Shown: piece after piece, positions 20,460 to 29,951 of the stretch | Layout: every line of letters begins with the position of its first letter | Numbering within the stretch: the first letter of the stretch is position 1 | The notes under the pieces: model-generated | Seen by the model: the letters and a program-made list of their open reading frames with translations, nothing else | Told to the model about the DNA's origin: nothing | Database searches by the model: none | Source of the DNA: Verminephrobacter eiseniae EF01-2 | Lineage (GTDB): Bacteria > Pseudomonadota > Gammaproteobacteria > Burkholderiales > Burkholderiaceae_C | Assembly: GCF_000015565.1 (NCBI RefSeq) | Contig: NC_008786.1 | Coordinates: 1,054,001 to 1,118,000, forward strand | DNA length: 64,000 nt | Reading direction: 5' to 3' | Translations under genes and position numbers: made by a program

Positions 20460-20703
20460 TTTGGCTGCTGGCTCCGCCTACGGCGCAGTTGACTTCGCAG
20501 TCAACCGCACCGACGTTCTCGTTTGCCTTCGAGAGCGCGGCCATGACGGCTTGCGCACCGCCGACGGCCGAGCCGGTCTGAGCCATAACGAACTGGAATT
20601 TGCCGAAGATCAGTCAATCAGGATATCGCCGCTGGTGCCGATGTGCTTTTGGCGGCTGCGCTGGCTGCTGCCCGGTGATCGTTGCGGCCCAGGCCATTCG
20701 GTA

Positions 20704-21549
20704 TCAGGGCTTATTCAACGATCGGGGCCGGCCCCCGGATGAAGTCACCACATTTTCCAAGGCGCTCATATGCTCGGCGATGGCTGCCCTGATTTTCTCG
20801 GGACTGCGGCTGCGGATCGCGGCCAATGTACCCTCGTGCAGGGTGATGACGGTATCCGGGTTTTCTTCGTATAGAAAATAATCCGGCATGCGCAGAAAAA
20901 TCTGCTCCAGAATCTGGTGCTGAAACAGCGCCAGCGCGCTACTGCGCGCAATGCGTCCCAGCGTGTAGTGGAACATGTGGTCGTAACGGATGCGGATCGA
21001 CAGATCGCTATGGCGATGCCCGCGCAGTTGGTCGATGCATGAGCGCAGGGCGGCAAAATCGGCTTGCGTCGCCCGCTCGGCGGCCAAAAGCGCCAGTTGC
21101 AGTTCGACCGGATGGCGCGCTTCGATGATTTCGCTCAGACTCACATGGCGCAATTGCGCGGTCAGCGCCAGCACACCGTCCGGCACATTATTCGTCAGCA
21201 CGAACAGTCCCCCGGAGCGACCCCGCTGCACCCGGACGATTTTGGCCTTGATCAGGACCTTGAGCGCCTCGCCAATGACCGGCTTGCTGACATTCATCGC
21301 TTGTGCCAACTGCTCGACGCTGGGCAGGCGGTCATCGGCAGAATAAGCACCCGACAAGATCGAGAAAATGATCTGCTCAACGACATCTTCGTGAGCGCGG
21401 GCATTGGCGATCGGGTGAAAATGCCAGCGCAGTCGAGGCTCTTCGGTTCCGTCGATTTTCTCCGGGCTGGCCCCGGTGTTTTCATCATCCTGCCTGCCGG
21501 GGTGATTCGATTTCATTGGCAATTCGAAACCCGATGGGAGTGATTCCAT
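20704..21549 (-). CDS. GntR-family regulator (FadR/FCD subfamily)
   Basis: This is a 281-residue regulator. A long polar N-terminal extension (about 45 residues) is followed by a winged helix (DRLPSVEQLAQAMNVSKPVIGEALKVLIKAKIV). An all-helical FCD effector domain includes EIIEARHPVELQLALLAAERAT and a metal-binding-like RIRYDHMFHYTLGRIA. FCD regulators respond to organic acids, often as metal complexes. Its target is not evident: the neighbours are proA (downstream, same strand) and the TetR gene. About 240 bp separate its 3' end from the TetR stop, with no assignable gene between them. Confidence 0.9.
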   Translation of the reverse strand: MESLPSGFELPMKSNHPGRQDDENTGASPEKIDGTEEPRLRWHFHPIANARAHEDVVEQIIFSILSGAYSADDRLPSVEQLAQAMNVSKPVIGEALKVLIKAKIVRVQRGRSGGLFVLTNNVPDGVLALTAQLRHVSLSEIIEARHPVELQLALLAAERATQADFAALRSCIDQLRGHRHSDLSIRIRYDHMFHYTLGRIARSSALALFQHQILEQIFLRMPDYFLYEENPDTVITLHEGTLAAIRSRSPEKIRAAIAEHMSALENVVTSSGGRPRSLNKP

Positions 21550-21734
21550 TTACAAATCATCCGTGCACTTTGCCGGCGTCGCTTGCCGTACATTGGTACT
21601 GTCTGCGCTCCGCCTTTGCTTTCATGAACGATTGGGAAATGGAATGAGGTGAGTCATGCACTTGGCGAGTGTACCCCATGCCCATTGGGGCTCGGAGCTG
21701 TCCGCCGGCCGTGAAAGCCGGGCATCCGCCGCCC

Positions 21735-23048
21735 TCAGTGGCGAATTTCGCCTTCGCCCAGCACCACATACTTGAGCGAGGTCAGCCCTTCGATGCCCAC
21801 CGGGCCGCGCGCATGCAGTTTGTCGGTGCTGATGCCGATTTCTGCGCCCAGTCCGTACTCGAAACCATCGGCAAAGCGGGTGCTGGCATTGACCAGCACG
21901 CTGGCCGAATCCACCTCGCGCAGGAAGCGTTGGGCATGCGCGTGGTGCATGGTCAGGATGGCGTCGGTGTGGTGGCTCGAATAGCGGTTGATATGGGCAA
22001 TGGCGGCGTCCACGCCGTCGAGCACTTTCACGCTGATGATGGGGGCCAGGTATTCCTCGGACCAGTCTTGCTCGGTGGCGGGCAGCAGCTTGGCGCCCGT
22101 CACTGCGCCCAAAATCGCCAGCGCCTCGGGGCAGGCGCGCATTTCCACGCCCTTGGTGGCATATATGGCGCCGATTTTCGGCAGGAATTCGGCGGCCACC
22201 GGCCTGGCCACGAGCAGGCTTTCGCTGGCGTTGCAGGGGCTGTACTTGTGGGTTTTGGCGTTGTCGGCGACTTGCACGGCCATGGCGATGTCGCAGGGGG
22301 CGTCGACATAGATGTGGCAGTTGCCGTCCAGGTGCTTGATGACCGGCACCCGGGCTTCGCGGCTGATGCGCTCGATCAGGCCCTTGCCGCCGCGCGGGAT
22401 GATCAGGTCGACGCATTCGGGCATGGCGATGAGCTGGCCCACGGCGGCGCGGTCGGTGGTCTGCACCAGTTGCACCGCGTCTTGCGGCAGGCCGGCCTCG
22501 GCCAGCGCCTGCTGCACCAGTGCTGTCAGCGCCTGGTTCGAGGCCATGGCTTCAGAGCCGCCGCGCAGGATGCAGGCGTTGCCGCTCTTGATCGACAGGC
22601 TGGCGGCTTCGATGGTCACGTTCGGGCGGCTTTCGTAGACCATGCAGAACACGCCGATCGGCACCCGCATCCGGCCTACGCGGATGCCGCTGGGTTGCTG
22701 CTGCAAGCCCTGGATCGCACCGATGATGTCGGGCATGGCCGCCAATTGCTCGCAGCCCTGGGCGCAGGTTTCCAAGGTCTGCGGACTCAGTTGCAGGCGC
22801 TCGACCATGGGCGCGGCCAGACCGGCAGCACGGGCGCGCTCCAAGTCGCGGGCGTTGTCGATTTGCAGCGCCGGGGTGTTGTCGCGCAGCCGCCGCGCCA
22901 GCGCCTTGAGCGCCTGGCTCTTACTGGCCGCTGGCGCTTTGGCCATCAGCGCAGATGCGGTTTTGGCCCGGGTGCCGAGATGGCGCGTGTATTCGGTCAG
23001 TTCAGCCAGGTTCATCGGACTCATCGGGCGATTGTGCCGCAGATTCAT
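21735..23048 (-). CDS. proA: Gamma-glutamyl phosphate reductase
   Basis: ProA reduces glutamyl 5-phosphate to the semialdehyde in proline synthesis. The product is 437 residues from the first Met. It shows [38 protein letters not shown], the catalytic Cys in [12 protein letters not shown], and the late [20 protein letters not shown]. Starts at 23024 and 23015 are in frame and equally plausible, since no strong ribosome site is visible. It follows holA in the same direction after a short gap that holds a 9-bp tandem repeat. Confidence 0.96.
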
Positions 23049-23101
23049 TGTGCTATTGTTTTTCTAGCTCGTGGCGAAGTGAAATCAAGCCTCCGTGGCC
23101 T

Positions 23102-23146
23102 ATTGACCCCATTGACCCCATTGACCCCATTAACCCCATTGACCCC
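23102..23146. repeat. Five tandem copies of a 9-bp unit (ATTGACCCC)
   Basis: The unit ATTGACCCC occurs five times head to tail; the fourth copy has a G-to-A change. It lies in the 129-bp gap between holA (3' end at 23178) and proA (start at 23048). The copy number is likely variable between strains, and any effect would be on proA expression. Confidence 0.93.
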
Positions 23147-23177
23147 ATTGGGCATCACCAGCGCGGCCCAAAGCCCG

Positions 23178-24233
23178 TCAGTGCGCGGTCGATGTCAGCC
23201 GGCTCAGTTGCAGCGCCAGTCGCTGCAATGCCTGCCAACTATCGGCGGGCCAGTCAGGCCAGCGCAGGCCCTTGACGATGCCGTCCACGATGTGCGCCGA
23301 TTGCAATAGCCGGGCCAGTGCCGCATCGCTGGCCTGGGGCAGGATGCGCTCGAACAGGCGCTCCCGGGGACCCCAGATGCGGTTTTCGCGCAGCGCCAGC
23401 GGCAGCGGGCGGCCGGCGTTCATCGCGTCTTTCACGCGCTTGAGCGCACGGATGTCTTCGGCCAGCGCCCAGTGCACCAGCACTTCGTTCTCGCCTGCGG
23501 CTTGCAGGCCATCGAGCATGCGCTGCACGCGGGCGGTCTGCCCGGCCAGCACCGATTCGGACAGTTTGAACACGTCGTAGCGCGCGACATCGAGCACGGC
23601 GGCTTCGACCTGGGCCTGCGTCAATTCGCCGGCCGGGTGCAGCAGGGCCAGTTTCTGGATCTCTTGGTGGGCGGCCAGCAGGTTGCCTTCGACACGATCG
23701 GCAAAGAACCGCAGCGTGCGCTGGCCCTCCTCGCCCGCCAGCACGCGCTGGCCCTGGGCGGCCAGGCGCTGGGCCAGCCATTGCGGCAGCGCGCTGCGTT
23801 CCACGGGGTCGATCTGTATGGTGCTGCCATGGGCCTGGAGCGCGGCAAACCAGTCCCCGGCGCGCATGGCTTTGTCCAGGCGCGGCAGCAGCACCAGTGT
23901 CAGGGTGTTGTCGTTGCCTTGGGCCGATGCGGCCAGCCGCTGCAAGGCCGCGCTGCCGTCCTTGCCGGGCTTGCCCGTGGGGATGCGGATTTCGACGATC
24001 TGCCGCTCGGCAAACAGGCTCGATGAGCCACCGGCGGCCAGCACTGCGCTCCAGTCGAAATGGGCGCCGGCCACAGTGAATGCGCTGCGCTCGGTATAGC
24101 CCCGTGCCCGGGCCGCAGCGCGGATGGCGTCCACCGCCTCTTGTTGCAGCAGCGGTTCGTCGCCATGCAGCGCATACAGCGGCGCCAGACCCCGTTGAAG
24201 ATGCTCGGACAGTTGGGCCAGCGCGATTTGCAT
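23178..24233 (-). CDS. holA: DNA polymerase III subunit delta
   Basis: HolA is the wrench subunit of the clamp loader that opens the beta ring. The 351-residue product begins MQIALAQLSEHLQRGLAPLYALHGDEPLLQQEAV, the typical start of the family. It contains LTLVLLPRLDKAMRAGDWF and the helical collar region with LHPAGELTQAQVEAAV and ENEVLVHWALAEDIRAL. I used the ATG at 24233, since longer in-frame starts would extend into a region of no homology. It is divergent from the arginase gene (207 bp gap), and proA follows on the same strand. Confidence 0.93.
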   Translation of the reverse strand: MQIALAQLSEHLQRGLAPLYALHGDEPLLQQEAVDAIRAAARARGYTERSAFTVAGAHFDWSAVLAAGGSSSLFAERQIVEIRIPTGKPGKDGSAALQRLAASAQGNDNTLTLVLLPRLDKAMRAGDWFAALQAHGSTIQIDPVERSALPQWLAQRLAAQGQRVLAGEEGQRTLRFFADRVEGNLLAAHQEIQKLALLHPAGELTQAQVEAAVLDVARYDVFKLSESVLAGQTARVQRMLDGLQAAGENEVLVHWALAEDIRALKRVKDAMNAGRPLPLALRENRIWGPRERLFERILPQASDAALARLLQSAHIVDGIVKGLRWPDWPADSWQALQRLALQLSRLTSTAH

Positions 24234-24439
24234 GCGGCGCAGTTTATCGCCTTGCGCTGCACGGGCCGATCGCGCCGGGCGCCCGGAGCCGGTCCGCGGG
24301 ATGGTTGGGGTGGTTGGGGGCGGCTTGCCATGTTTGCCATGTGGTTTGCGCCGATTTCCCGCTTTGCAGGGCAGCCCGGCCCGCGCACAATTTGGCCCGG
24401 GCACCGACTGACCACCGCCTGACTGATCGTCACCACGCC

Positions 24440-25465
24440 ATGCACGCCAACGCACCATCTCCCCACCCCGCCACGGCCGGCCCCATCCCCCGCCCCGCCC
24501 ATCGCCCGATAGCGCTGATCGGCGCCCCCACCGATATCGGGGCCGGGGTGCGCGGCGCATCCATGGGGCCGGAGGCTCTGCGCGTGGCCGGGCTGCAGGC
24601 GGCGCTGCAAGGGCATGGCCTGCAATCGTTCGACCGGGGCAATCTGAGCGGCCCGGCCAATCCTTGGCAAGCGCCGGTGCAGGGCTATCGCCATCTGCCC
24701 GAGGTGGTGCAGTGGAATCAGCGCGTGTTCGATGCGGTATCGGCCGAGTTGCGTCTGGGTCATCTGCCGATCTTGCTCGGCGGTGACCATTGCCTGGGGC
24801 TGGGCAGCATCAGCGCCGTGGCGCGCCATTGCGCCGCGCGGGGCCAGCCGCTGCGTGTGCTGTGGCTCGACGCCCATGCCGACTTCAACACCAGCGCCCT
24901 GACGCCCAGCGGCAATCTGCATGGCATGCCGATGGCCTGCCTGTGCGGCTTGGGGCCTGGGCCGCTGACGCAGTTGGCCGGCGGCATGCCCGGCGGCGGG
25001 CCGGCATTGCGTGCGCAGCAGATTCGCCTGATCGGCGTCCGCAGCGTAGATCCGGGCGAAAAGCGCCTGGTCCATCAGCAGGGCCTGGAGGTCTTCGACA
25101 TGCGCTACATCGATGAAGCCGGCATGCGCCAGACCATGCAGCAGGCTTTGGCGGGGCTGGACGCCGATTGCCACCTGCATGTCAGTTTCGATGTGGATTT
25201 TCTGGACCCGGACATCGCCCCCGGTGTCGGCACACCGGTGCCCGGCGGCCCCGGTTACCGTGAGGCGCAACTGTGCATGGAAATGATTGCCGACAGCGGC
25301 CGGCTGGCGTCGCTGGATATCGTGGAGCTCAACCCGGCGCTCGATCTGCGCAACCGGACGGCGCTGCTGGCGGTGGACCTGGTGGAGTCGCTGTTTGGCA
25401 AGAGCACGTTGATGCGCGTGCCGCCGCCAGAGATCGGTACGGCTCTGGTGGCGGCCAGGGTTTAG
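24440..25465 (+). CDS. Arginase/ureohydrolase family enzyme
   Basis: This 341-residue enzyme has all manganese-binding motifs of ureohydrolases: GGDH at H117, DAHADFN (D144, H146, D148) and SFDVDFLDP (D251, D253). VELNPALD replaces the usual E-x-NP region near residue 295. RGASMGPEALR near the N-terminus and the DAHADFNTSAL sequence favour arginase (arginine to ornithine and urea) over agmatinase, but other guanidino substrates are possible. The first 20 residues are a Pro/Ala-rich extension. It is monocistronic as far as can be seen and is followed by AT-rich DNA. Confidence 0.9.
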   Translation: MHANAPSPHPATAGPIPRPAHRPIALIGAPTDIGAGVRGASMGPEALRVAGLQAALQGHGLQSFDRGNLSGPANPWQAPVQGYRHLPEVVQWNQRVFDAVSAELRLGHLPILLGGDHCLGLGSISAVARHCAARGQPLRVLWLDAHADFNTSALTPSGNLHGMPMACLCGLGPGPLTQLAGGMPGGGPALRAQQIRLIGVRSVDPGEKRLVHQQGLEVFDMRYIDEAGMRQTMQQALAGLDADCHLHVSFDVDFLDPDIAPGVGTPVPGGPGYREAQLCMEMIADSGRLASLDIVELNPALDLRNRTALLAVDLVESLFGKSTLMRVPPPEIGTALVAARV

Positions 25466-25729
25466 AGCATTTTTGATTTATTGAGACCTGTGTAAATAAC
25501 TGTCAACGCCATGCCGAGTGAAGACGCTATTTTGTGTCATCCATTTATTTGAGGCTCAATAAGTAGAAACATATCCAGAAGATGAAAAGTAGTCGGATAA
25601 TTCCTATATAAAGCAATCGAGCAGGCACCCGATGGCATTCCAAAGTCCATCGACAGTACGCTGTTCAGCTTTCCTGAGCAGGGCTTTCAGTTTGGAAAAG
25701 AATTTTTTTCGATAGGGTTCTCTCGGTTG
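25466..25729. other. AT-rich intergenic stretch
   Basis: This is clearly lower in GC than its surroundings and carries no convincing gene. The sequence near 25485-25510 (GAGACCTGTGTAAATAACTG) resembles the terminal repeats of IS256-type elements, but I see no matching partner. It may be the scar of an excised element next to the decayed toxin-antitoxin pair. Confidence 0.35.
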
Positions 25730-25876
25730 AAACGTGCCCACGAGGCTGCGGCCTATGACGCATGGTTCCGCGAGCAGGTGCAGGCCAGCATTGACGACCC
25801 GCGCCCGAGCATGTCGGACGAGGAAGTCCGCGCCATGTTCGCCAAGCGAAAGGCCGCACTGCGGCAATGTGCATAG
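25730..25876 (+). pseudogene. Remnant of a stability-determinant (RelB/StbD-like) antitoxin
   Basis: The 48 codons before the stop at 25876 read EAAAYDAWFREQVQASIDDP, then RPSMSDEEVRAM. This is the typical C-terminal two thirds of the small antitoxins annotated as stability determinant. No start codon with a normal N-terminus is found in this frame: upstream the frame is open back to about 25600 but reads AT-rich, non-homologous sequence. The gene is therefore probably 5'-damaged. It overlaps the following toxin fragment, as in intact modules. Confidence 0.6.
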
Positions 25877-25950
25877 TGCCCCGGCTGGTGTGGCGACCGC
25901 TGACTGACCGCGACACCATCATGGGCTGCGTCGTCAAGCCGCTACGCTGA
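25867..25950 (+). pseudogene. N-terminal fragment of a RelE/ParE-type toxin
   Basis: An ATG at 25867, overlapping the antitoxin stop, opens a 27-residue frame beginning MCIVPRLVWRPLTDRDTIMG. It resembles the first strand and helix of RelE/ParE toxins (PRLVWRPLALADREAIMDYI type) and then stops. Full toxins have about 90-100 residues. The end overlaps the 3' end of phnW on the other strand, which suggests the rest was lost by deletion. It cannot make a functional toxin. Confidence 0.55.
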
Positions 25951-27055
25951 TTTCCATCTCGTCCAGCACATGGGCAATGGCAGCGATGGCAGCGCGCATG
26001 CCTTCGCCGCCGAAGTGCCCCATGCAGCCGACGCGGAAGGTTTCCACCGTCGTCAACTTGCCGGGATACAGGATAAAGCCTTGGCGCTTGACCGCGTTGT
26101 AGAACGCCTGGAAGTTGTAATTGGCATGGCACGGCGCGTGGATGGTGACGATGATGGGTGCCTGGATTTCCCTGGGCAAGAAACTCTTCAAGCCCAATGC
26201 CGCCAAGCCATCGATCAACTGCCGGCAATTGCTGGCATAGCGCGCACCACGCGCTGCCAGGCCACCCTCGGCGCGATGCTGTTGCAAAGCCTGATCCAGC
26301 GCAGCCACCACATGCGTGGGCGGCGTGAAGCGCCATTGCGTGGTTTTTTGCATATACACCCACTGGTCGTGCAAATCCAGCACCAGCGAATGCGCATTCC
26401 CCTTGCACGACTCCAGCACGCTGCGGCGCACCAGCACAAAGCCCATGCCCGGCACGCCTTCGATACATTTGCCGGAAGCGGCAATCAGCGCGTCGAACGG
26501 CGTTGCACGCGCGTCGACCTCAACTGCGCCGAACGAGCTCATGGCATCGATGATCAAGCTCTTGCCATGCTTGTGCACGACCTTGGCAATCTCCTGCAAG
26601 GGATTCAAGATGCCGGTGCTGGTTTCGCAATGCACGACTGCGACATGTGTGATGGATGCGTCCGCACTGAGCAGGCGATCGATATCAGCCGGCGAGATGG
26701 CCTGATCTTCGGCGTAGCTGTGTGTGCTGACACGGCGTCCGAGGTATTCGCAAATACGCGCAATGCGTTGGCAATAGGCGCCGTTCATCGGCACTAACAC
26801 ATGGCCATTGCGCGGCACGATGGTGCCAATGGCCGCTTCCACCGAGAAAGTGCCGCTGCCTTGCAGGGGCACGCACTCATGCGTCTGTGCGGCATGGGCA
26901 ATTTCCAGCAAGTGCTGGCGCACGCGCGTGGTGATCTGATTGAAGTCGGCATCCCATGAACCCCAGTCGCGCAACATTGCCTGCCGGGTTTGCGGCGATG
27001 TCGTCAAGGGGCCGGGTGTCAAGAGGACGGGATGTTCGGTAGTGGCAACGGACAT
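25934..27055 (-). CDS. phnW: 2-aminoethylphosphonate-pyruvate transaminase
   Basis: PhnW transfers the amino group of 2-aminoethylphosphonate to pyruvate, giving phosphonoacetaldehyde and alanine. The 373-residue product is a class V PLP enzyme. It has [10 protein letters not shown] at the N-terminus, [11 protein letters not shown] for phosphate binding, D170 in [11 protein letters not shown] and the PLP lysine K196 in AASGKCIEG. It is the last gene of the uptake operon encoded upstream, about 31 bp after the permease stop. The next enzyme of the usual pathway, phosphonatase PhnX, is not in this window. Confidence 0.96.
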   Translation of the reverse strand: MSVATTEHPVLLTPGPLTTSPQTRQAMLRDWGSWDADFNQITTRVRQHLLEIAHAAQTHECVPLQGSGTFSVEAAIGTIVPRNGHVLVPMNGAYCQRIARICEYLGRRVSTHSYAEDQAISPADIDRLLSADASITHVAVVHCETSTGILNPLQEIAKVVHKHGKSLIIDAMSSFGAVEVDARATPFDALIAASGKCIEGVPGMGFVLVRRSVLESCKGNAHSLVLDLHDQWVYMQKTTQWRFTPPTHVVAALDQALQQHRAEGGLAARGARYASNCRQLIDGLAALGLKSFLPREIQAPIIVTIHAPCHANYNFQAFYNAVKRQGFILYPGKLTTVETFRVGCMGHFGGEGMRAAIAAIAHVLDEMEISVAA

Positions 27056-27085
27056 GATGTCTCCTTCAAGTGAAAGGCACGCGCT

Positions 27086-28798
27086 TCAGTGCGTGGTGCA
27101 GGTCCGCCAGACCTGCGTTTTGTTGATCAATGCCTTGGTGAACCAGCCGTAGAGCAGGCATACCAGGGCGGAGGTTGCCACCGTCAGCGATGCCAGCGCC
27201 GCTGCCGGGCCAATGTCGCCAGCTTCGTCAAGATTCATGATGGCCACCGACGACAAAATGGTGTCCGACGAATACAGGAAGACCACGCACGACAGGCTGG
27301 CCATCGACACCACGAAGTAATAGCGCGCAATATCGAGCAAGGCAGGCAGGCACACTGGCACGGTGACGCGCAAAAAGGTTTTGTGCAATGGAATCTTGAG
27401 CGAGGCCGCGACGGCTTCAAATTCATTGTCCAGCACCTTCAATGCCGACACCGCCGTCAAATGGCTGGAGGTGTAGTAGTGAATGATGGTCGAGAACACC
27501 AGAATCGACATCGACGCATACAGGAAGCGAAGCGGATTATCTGGGTGGTTGAAGAACATGATGTAACCCAGGCCCAGCACCAAGCCTGGCACCGCCATCG
27601 ACAGCATCGCCATCAAATGCACCAGCGGGCGCAAAGTGCCAAGACCACGCGACTTCTCGACCAGATAGGCGCCGATGAATGCGGCAATCGTGCCAAAAAA
27701 TGCGGTCAGAAAAGCGAGCTTGAGCGAATTGGTATACGCCGCGCTGAAGTCGCCATCGAACAAGGCGTACTGGTAGTGGCGCAAAGTCAGTTCCAGATTG
27801 TAAGGCCATAGCTTGATGAAGGAACTGATCACCGCCATGCCCACCACCGATAGCAGCAGGATGCTCACCAGCACGCAATACGCCATCATCCAGCGATCGA
27901 AGCTGCGCTGCGGCTTGGGCTGGTAGGGCACCGAGCGCGCCGACAACTGCGCCTGCAATTTGCGGCGCACCAGCATGTCGATGGCAAACGATAGAATCGA
28001 CGGCAACAGCAGCAGCATGCCCACCACTGCGCCACGCCCAAAATTCTGCTGGCCAACGACTTGCTTGAACACATCCACCGACAACACGCTGAAGTTGCCG
28101 CCAATGACCTTGGGCGCGCCAAAGTCGCTGATCACATACGTAAACACCACCGTCGCCGCGCTGATCAGGCCGTATTTGCACGAGGGCAGCGTGATCGTGA
28201 AGAAGCGGCGCAGCATGCCCGTTCCCATCGAGTCGGCCGCTTCGTACAAACGCGCATCGGCCAGCGACAAGGCCGTCGTGATGATCATCAAGGCGTGCGG
28301 AAAGGTGTTGTACACCTCCGCCAGGATGATGCCCGGCGCGCCATAGATGGAGGCATTGCCCAGCAGGGGTTTCAGAACGCCCTGATTGCCAAACCATTGA
28401 ATGAAGGCGATGGCCGACAGCAGCGACGGCGCCAGCAAAGGCAGCAAGGCGATGAACCTGAAGCCATTCTTGAAGCGCATGCAGCTTCGATTGATCGCAT
28501 AGGCGAAAAAGAACGCCATCGGCACGGCGATGAAGACGACGGCGAACGCCACGCCGCAAGAATTGAGAATCGAGCGCTGCAAGCCCGGCGTCGAGAAGTA
28601 ATCACGAAAATGCAGCAAGCCGACGAAATGACCATCGTTATCCAGCACAGCGCGCAGCAGAATCATCGCCAGCGGCGCCAGTAAAAACAAGGCCAGCCCG
28701 CCCGCCACCGCAATCAACAGCACACGCGCCAGGATGTCGCTGCTACCGAGCTTGAGACTGCGCCGTGGCAACGGCTGCAAAGGCATGGTGCGCATCAT
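27086..28798 (-). CDS. 2-aminoethylphosphonate ABC importer, fused two-domain permease (PhnU/PhnV-like)
   Basis: The product is 570 residues with about twelve membrane helices, that is, two permease domains in one chain. The first has the EAA-type loop LYEAADSMGTGMLRRFFTITLP (near residue 195), the second NEFEAVAASLKIPLHKTFLRVTVP (near residue 465). This architecture is typical of iron- and AEP-type importers of the putative 2-aminoethylphosphonate permease family. The ATG at 28798 overlaps the ATPase stop (ATGA), so translation is coupled. Its position between the ATPase and phnW supports AEP as substrate. Confidence 0.9.
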   Translation of the reverse strand: MMRTMPLQPLPRRSLKLGSSDILARVLLIAVAGGLALFLLAPLAMILLRAVLDNDGHFVGLLHFRDYFSTPGLQRSILNSCGVAFAVVFIAVPMAFFFAYAINRSCMRFKNGFRFIALLPLLAPSLLSAIAFIQWFGNQGVLKPLLGNASIYGAPGIILAEVYNTFPHALMIITTALSLADARLYEAADSMGTGMLRRFFTITLPSCKYGLISAATVVFTYVISDFGAPKVIGGNFSVLSVDVFKQVVGQQNFGRGAVVGMLLLLPSILSFAIDMLVRRKLQAQLSARSVPYQPKPQRSFDRWMMAYCVLVSILLLSVVGMAVISSFIKLWPYNLELTLRHYQYALFDGDFSAAYTNSLKLAFLTAFFGTIAAFIGAYLVEKSRGLGTLRPLVHLMAMLSMAVPGLVLGLGYIMFFNHPDNPLRFLYASMSILVFSTIIHYYTSSHLTAVSALKVLDNEFEAVAASLKIPLHKTFLRVTVPVCLPALLDIARYYFVVSMASLSCVVFLYSSDTILSSVAIMNLDEAGDIGPAAALASLTVATSALVCLLYGWFTKALINKTQVWRTCTTH

Positions 28799-29883
28799 TG
28801 TGGAAAGACGCGAATCCGGTCCGCCCGCAGTGCAAAGCGAATGCGCACACCGGGCGTGATGTTCAAGTCGTACATCTGGTTCAGCGAAAACTGTATCGTC
28901 AGCGGCGTCTGGCCCAGTTCGGCAAGCGCGCATTCGACCAGGCAAATGCCGCCGAGGAACTCGATCCGCCCTGCCACGCCAACCACTTGATTGGGCGTGC
29001 TGTCGCAGAGGTCTTCCGTCACCCTGTCTTCAGGCCGCACGTACAGGCGAACCGCGCTGCCGGCACGATAATCTCCCCCCGCACTGCTCACCAGGCGCAG
29101 GCCATGGCCGCACTCGAACACATGCCCGCCCAACGCCACCGCCTCGATGACATTGGCCTTGCCGACGAAGCCGGCAACAAACGTGCTGGCCGGATATTCG
29201 TAAATCTCCTGCGGCGTGCCAATTTGCTCGATAGCGCCCTGATCCATGACCACGATGCGGTCTGCCATGTTGAGCGCTTCTTCCTGATCGTGCGTGACCA
29301 TGATGGTGGTCACGCCGAGTTGCTGCTGCAAGCTGCGGATTTCCTTGCGCAGGCGCACGCGCTCGATCGCATCGAGCGCCGATAGCGGCTCATCGAGCAG
29401 CAGCAATTTGGGCGCTGTCGCCAGGGCGCGTGCCAGAGCGATGCGCTGTTGCTGGCCGCCGGAAAGCTGCGCCGGATATTTTTTCGCCGCTGCCGGCAAG
29501 CCGATCATCGTCAGCAACTGTGCCACCCGCGCCTGAATCTGTGCGCGCTGGGCACGGCGATTGACCAAGCCATACGCCACATTCTCGGCCACCGTCAGAT
29601 TGGGAAACAAGGCATACGACTGGAACACGATGCCGTAGTCGCGCTGCTCCGGCGGCAGCCACGAAATATCGCGGCCATTTTGCGTGACGCTGCCCGCAGT
29701 CTGGCTTTCCAGACCAGCGATGATGCGCAGCAAGGTCGTCTTGCCGCAACCGGAAGGGCCGAGAAAGACCAGCATCTCGCCCTGCCGCACTTGCAGATCG
29801 ACGTTCCCCAACGCGCTAAAGCTGCCAAAGTCTTTGCGTATCCCGCGCAGTTCCAGAGATGGCCGCAGATCTGTCATGTCCAT
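28795..29883 (-). CDS. phnT: 2-aminoethylphosphonate ABC importer, ATPase
   Basis: This 362-residue ATPase has Walker A (GPSGCGKTT), Q-loop (VFQSYALFPNL), signature (LSGGQQQR), Walker B (LLLLDEPLSALD) and switch His (VTHDQEEA), all intact. A TOBE-like C-terminal domain ends near RIRFALRADRIRVFPQ. It belongs to the FbpC/PotA-like group used by AEP importers. It lies between the binding-protein gene and the fused permease with very short spacing. The phnT name follows from operon context with phnW. Confidence 0.87.
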   Translation of the reverse strand: MDMTDLRPSLELRGIRKDFGSFSALGNVDLQVRQGEMLVFLGPSGCGKTTLLRIIAGLESQTAGSVTQNGRDISWLPPEQRDYGIVFQSYALFPNLTVAENVAYGLVNRRAQRAQIQARVAQLLTMIGLPAAAKKYPAQLSGGQQQRIALARALATAPKLLLLDEPLSALDAIERVRLRKEIRSLQQQLGVTTIMVTHDQEEALNMADRIVVMDQGAIEQIGTPQEIYEYPASTFVAGFVGKANVIEAVALGGHVFECGHGLRLVSSAGGDYRAGSAVRLYVRPEDRVTEDLCDSTPNQVVGVAGRIEFLGGICLVECALAELGQTPLTIQFSLNQMYDLNITPGVRIRFALRADRIRVFPQ

Positions 29884-29951
29884 ACGAAGCCTGTGGGTTG
29901 ATCAGCCAAGGGCGGCGCGTCCCGCAATGACCACGCGCACGGGAACGAGCC

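Noticed and set aside
20347..20586. Minus-strand frame beginning MAQTGSAVGGAQAVMAAL between TetR and GntR genes
   Set aside because: It overlaps the TetR 3' end and matches no family I can name. It may be a fragment of a lost gene, but evidence is too thin to list.
23102..23146. Tandem 9-bp units and the 27-bp units at 59322 considered as CRISPR-like arrays
   Set aside because: The units are contiguous without spacers, so they are simple tandem repeats. No cas genes are in the window.
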